Virus record (IMG/VR): IMGVR_UViG_3300018019_000252
Coordinates: 1 to 31,032 of that record
From: a virus
Reading direction: 5' to 3' (one strand)
DNA: 31,032 bases
The notes under the pieces are model-generated. The model saw only the letters and a program-made list of their open reading frames with translations, made no database searches and was not told the origin of the DNA. Position 1 is the first letter of the stretch; every line of letters starts with the position of its first letter. Positions 30,399 to 31,032 of this stretch are shown piece by piece. The translations under genes and the position numbers were made by a program.

Positions 30399-30755
30399 CT
30401 ACTTGCGAGGCGACTTGGAAAGTGCGGCCTTCAGCTCCGCAGCTGTCTTGCCCGATGCGCGAATCTCGGCAAGCAACCGAACCATCGACGGGTTATCTTG
30501 GAGCCAGCGCTTCATCTCGGGACTCACGGTGCCTTTGAGATTCTCGAGCTCAGCCGCGGGAACTCCGAGTGCTTTTGCGATTTGGTCGAGCTTACCAGTA
30601 CCGCGACGACCATGCTCCAGGTCGCTCAAAAACGGAGCAGAAACATTCGCTTTAGTCGCAAGCTCTCTCAGGGACATGCCCCTTGTCTCCCTCAACTCTC
30701 GTATCTTCTGGCCGAGCGTGATTTCGGATGTCATGTTGGCGTCTATGTCCTCCAT
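30399..30755 (-). CDS. XRE-family repressor-like regulator
   Basis: The 118-residue protein has an N-terminal Cro/C1 HTH at about 12-68: LGQKIRELRETRGMSLRELA, recognition helix APFLSDLEHGRRG, then LDQIAKALGV. The C-terminal 45 residues (MKRWLQDNPSMVRLLAEIRA, then KTAAELKAAL) are helical and lack the Ser-Lys protease of LexA/CI repressors. It therefore resembles short phage repressors. Start may be ATG 30755, nearly leaderless, or ATG 30734; the GGAGG lies between them. A perfect palindrome at its promoter suggests autoregulation. Confidence 0.68.
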   Translation of the reverse strand: MEDIDANMTSEITLGQKIRELRETRGMSLRELATKANVSAPFLSDLEHGRRGTGKLDQIAKALGVPAAELENLKGTVSPEMKRWLQDNPSMVRLLAEIRASGKTAAELKAALSKSPRK

Positions 30756-30757
30756 TT

Positions 30758-30778
30758 TGTTAGCTTACACTGCTAACA
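30758..30778. promoter_or_regulatory. Operator-like palindrome TGTTAGC-N7-GCTAACA over a candidate promoter
   Basis: Perfect 7-base arms spaced by seven bases, three bases upstream of ATG 30755. On the minus strand TTGTGC and TAAGCT, 17 bases apart, make a candidate promoter whose -10 falls inside the palindrome. Binding by the adjacent XRE protein would block its own transcription and could also affect a divergent rightward promoter. Confidence 0.6.
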
Positions 30779-30974
30779 TGGCCGGCACAAGCCCCTGCGA
30801 GGTCTTTGGGGGCGCCTAAGCGCCAACACCGCTCTTCCAGGCCTTCACGGGAAGCATTGCTTGCCTGTCTCCGCTCAGGGGCAAAGCTGCCTGCTTTAGC
30901 TGGCAGTCCATTACTGCGCAGGGCTGGGCATTTATGACCAGCAACTGAACAAAAATCGCAATAGACTCCAGGGC
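30779..30974. other. Divergent intergenic region
   Basis: No supported gene. It contains a short inverted repeat GGCGC-CTAA-GCGCC at 30811-30824 and CTGCC/GGCAG pairing at about 30889-30908. Probably carries the rightward promoter for the next gene, but no box stands out. Confidence 0.3.
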
Positions 30975-31032
30975 ATGGCGGCCAGCAGCTTCGGCCCCGG
31001 CGACGACGACCCCACTGCCGTCAGTGCAGCCA
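30975..31032 (+). CDS. Start of a possible divergent rightward gene, partial
   Basis: ATG at 30975 opens a frame that stays open to the window edge (19 codons, beginning MAASSFGPGDDD). It diverges from the repressor, where cro or early genes are expected in phages. The ribosome site is weak (CAGGGC close to the ATG), and the part seen is too short to assign. Confidence 0.3.
   Translation, partial: MAASSFGPGDDDPTAVSAA

Noticed and set aside
1-31032. tRNA genes, rRNA or CRISPR arrays
   Set aside because: No cloverleaf-like sequence with conserved T-loop and no regularly spaced repeats were found by eye.

Overview
The window is a GC-rich, tightly packed phage morphogenesis cluster from a tailed phage or prophage with a contractile tail (myovirus type). 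Almost every gene lies on the minus strand, so the operon reads from right (about 30.8 kb) to left (1). Neighbouring genes are joined by 1-8 base overlaps (ATGA, GTGA) or very short gaps, most starts have a clear GGAG-type ribosome site, and several starts are GTG. The host cannot be named from the sequence; composition and Shine-Dalgarno use fit a high-GC bacterium.

Right end (29.7-31.0 kb): an XRE-type repressor-like gene with a perfect 7-bp-arm operator at its start, the beginning of a possible divergent rightward gene at the window edge, a gene-free stretch, and a second small XRE protein. Packaging and portal (25.7-29.7 kb): a probable small terminase subunit, large terminase and portal. 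Between the portal and the MuF-like minor head protein (18.4-25.7 kb) sits an unusual block of enzyme and DNA-binding genes: a 31-residue microgene, a HAD phosphatase fused to a zincin metalloprotease, a core-less HNH homing-type protein with duplicated HTH units, a conserved phage protein, a zinc-ribbon protein, a zinc phospholipase C-like protein, a degenerate HNH domain fused to a second zincin, an intact HNH nuclease sharing an N-terminal module with it, a small basic protein, an exported lytic transglycosylase and two small proteins.

Head (11.7-18.4 kb): MuF protein, a very acidic protein with a nine-cysteine tail, small hydrophilic proteins, a scaffold-like protein and the major capsid protein. 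After the capsid gene comes a roughly 500-base gene-free stretch filled with strong hairpins, two of them cUUCGg tetraloops on the operon strand: a candidate structured RNA. Connector and tail (1-11.7 kb): neck proteins, tail terminator-like protein, sheath, tube, a tail chaperone pair with a T_TTT_TTC programmed -1 frameshift, tape measure, LysM-type baseplate protein, hub and spike. At the extreme left, on the plus strand, is the right end of an IS200/IS605-type (TnpB) element with its omega-RNA-like terminal hairpin.

The genes together make one virion assembly programme. The parts that stand out are the enzyme block between portal and MuF, the structured RNA after the capsid gene, the frameshift and the TnpB element end.
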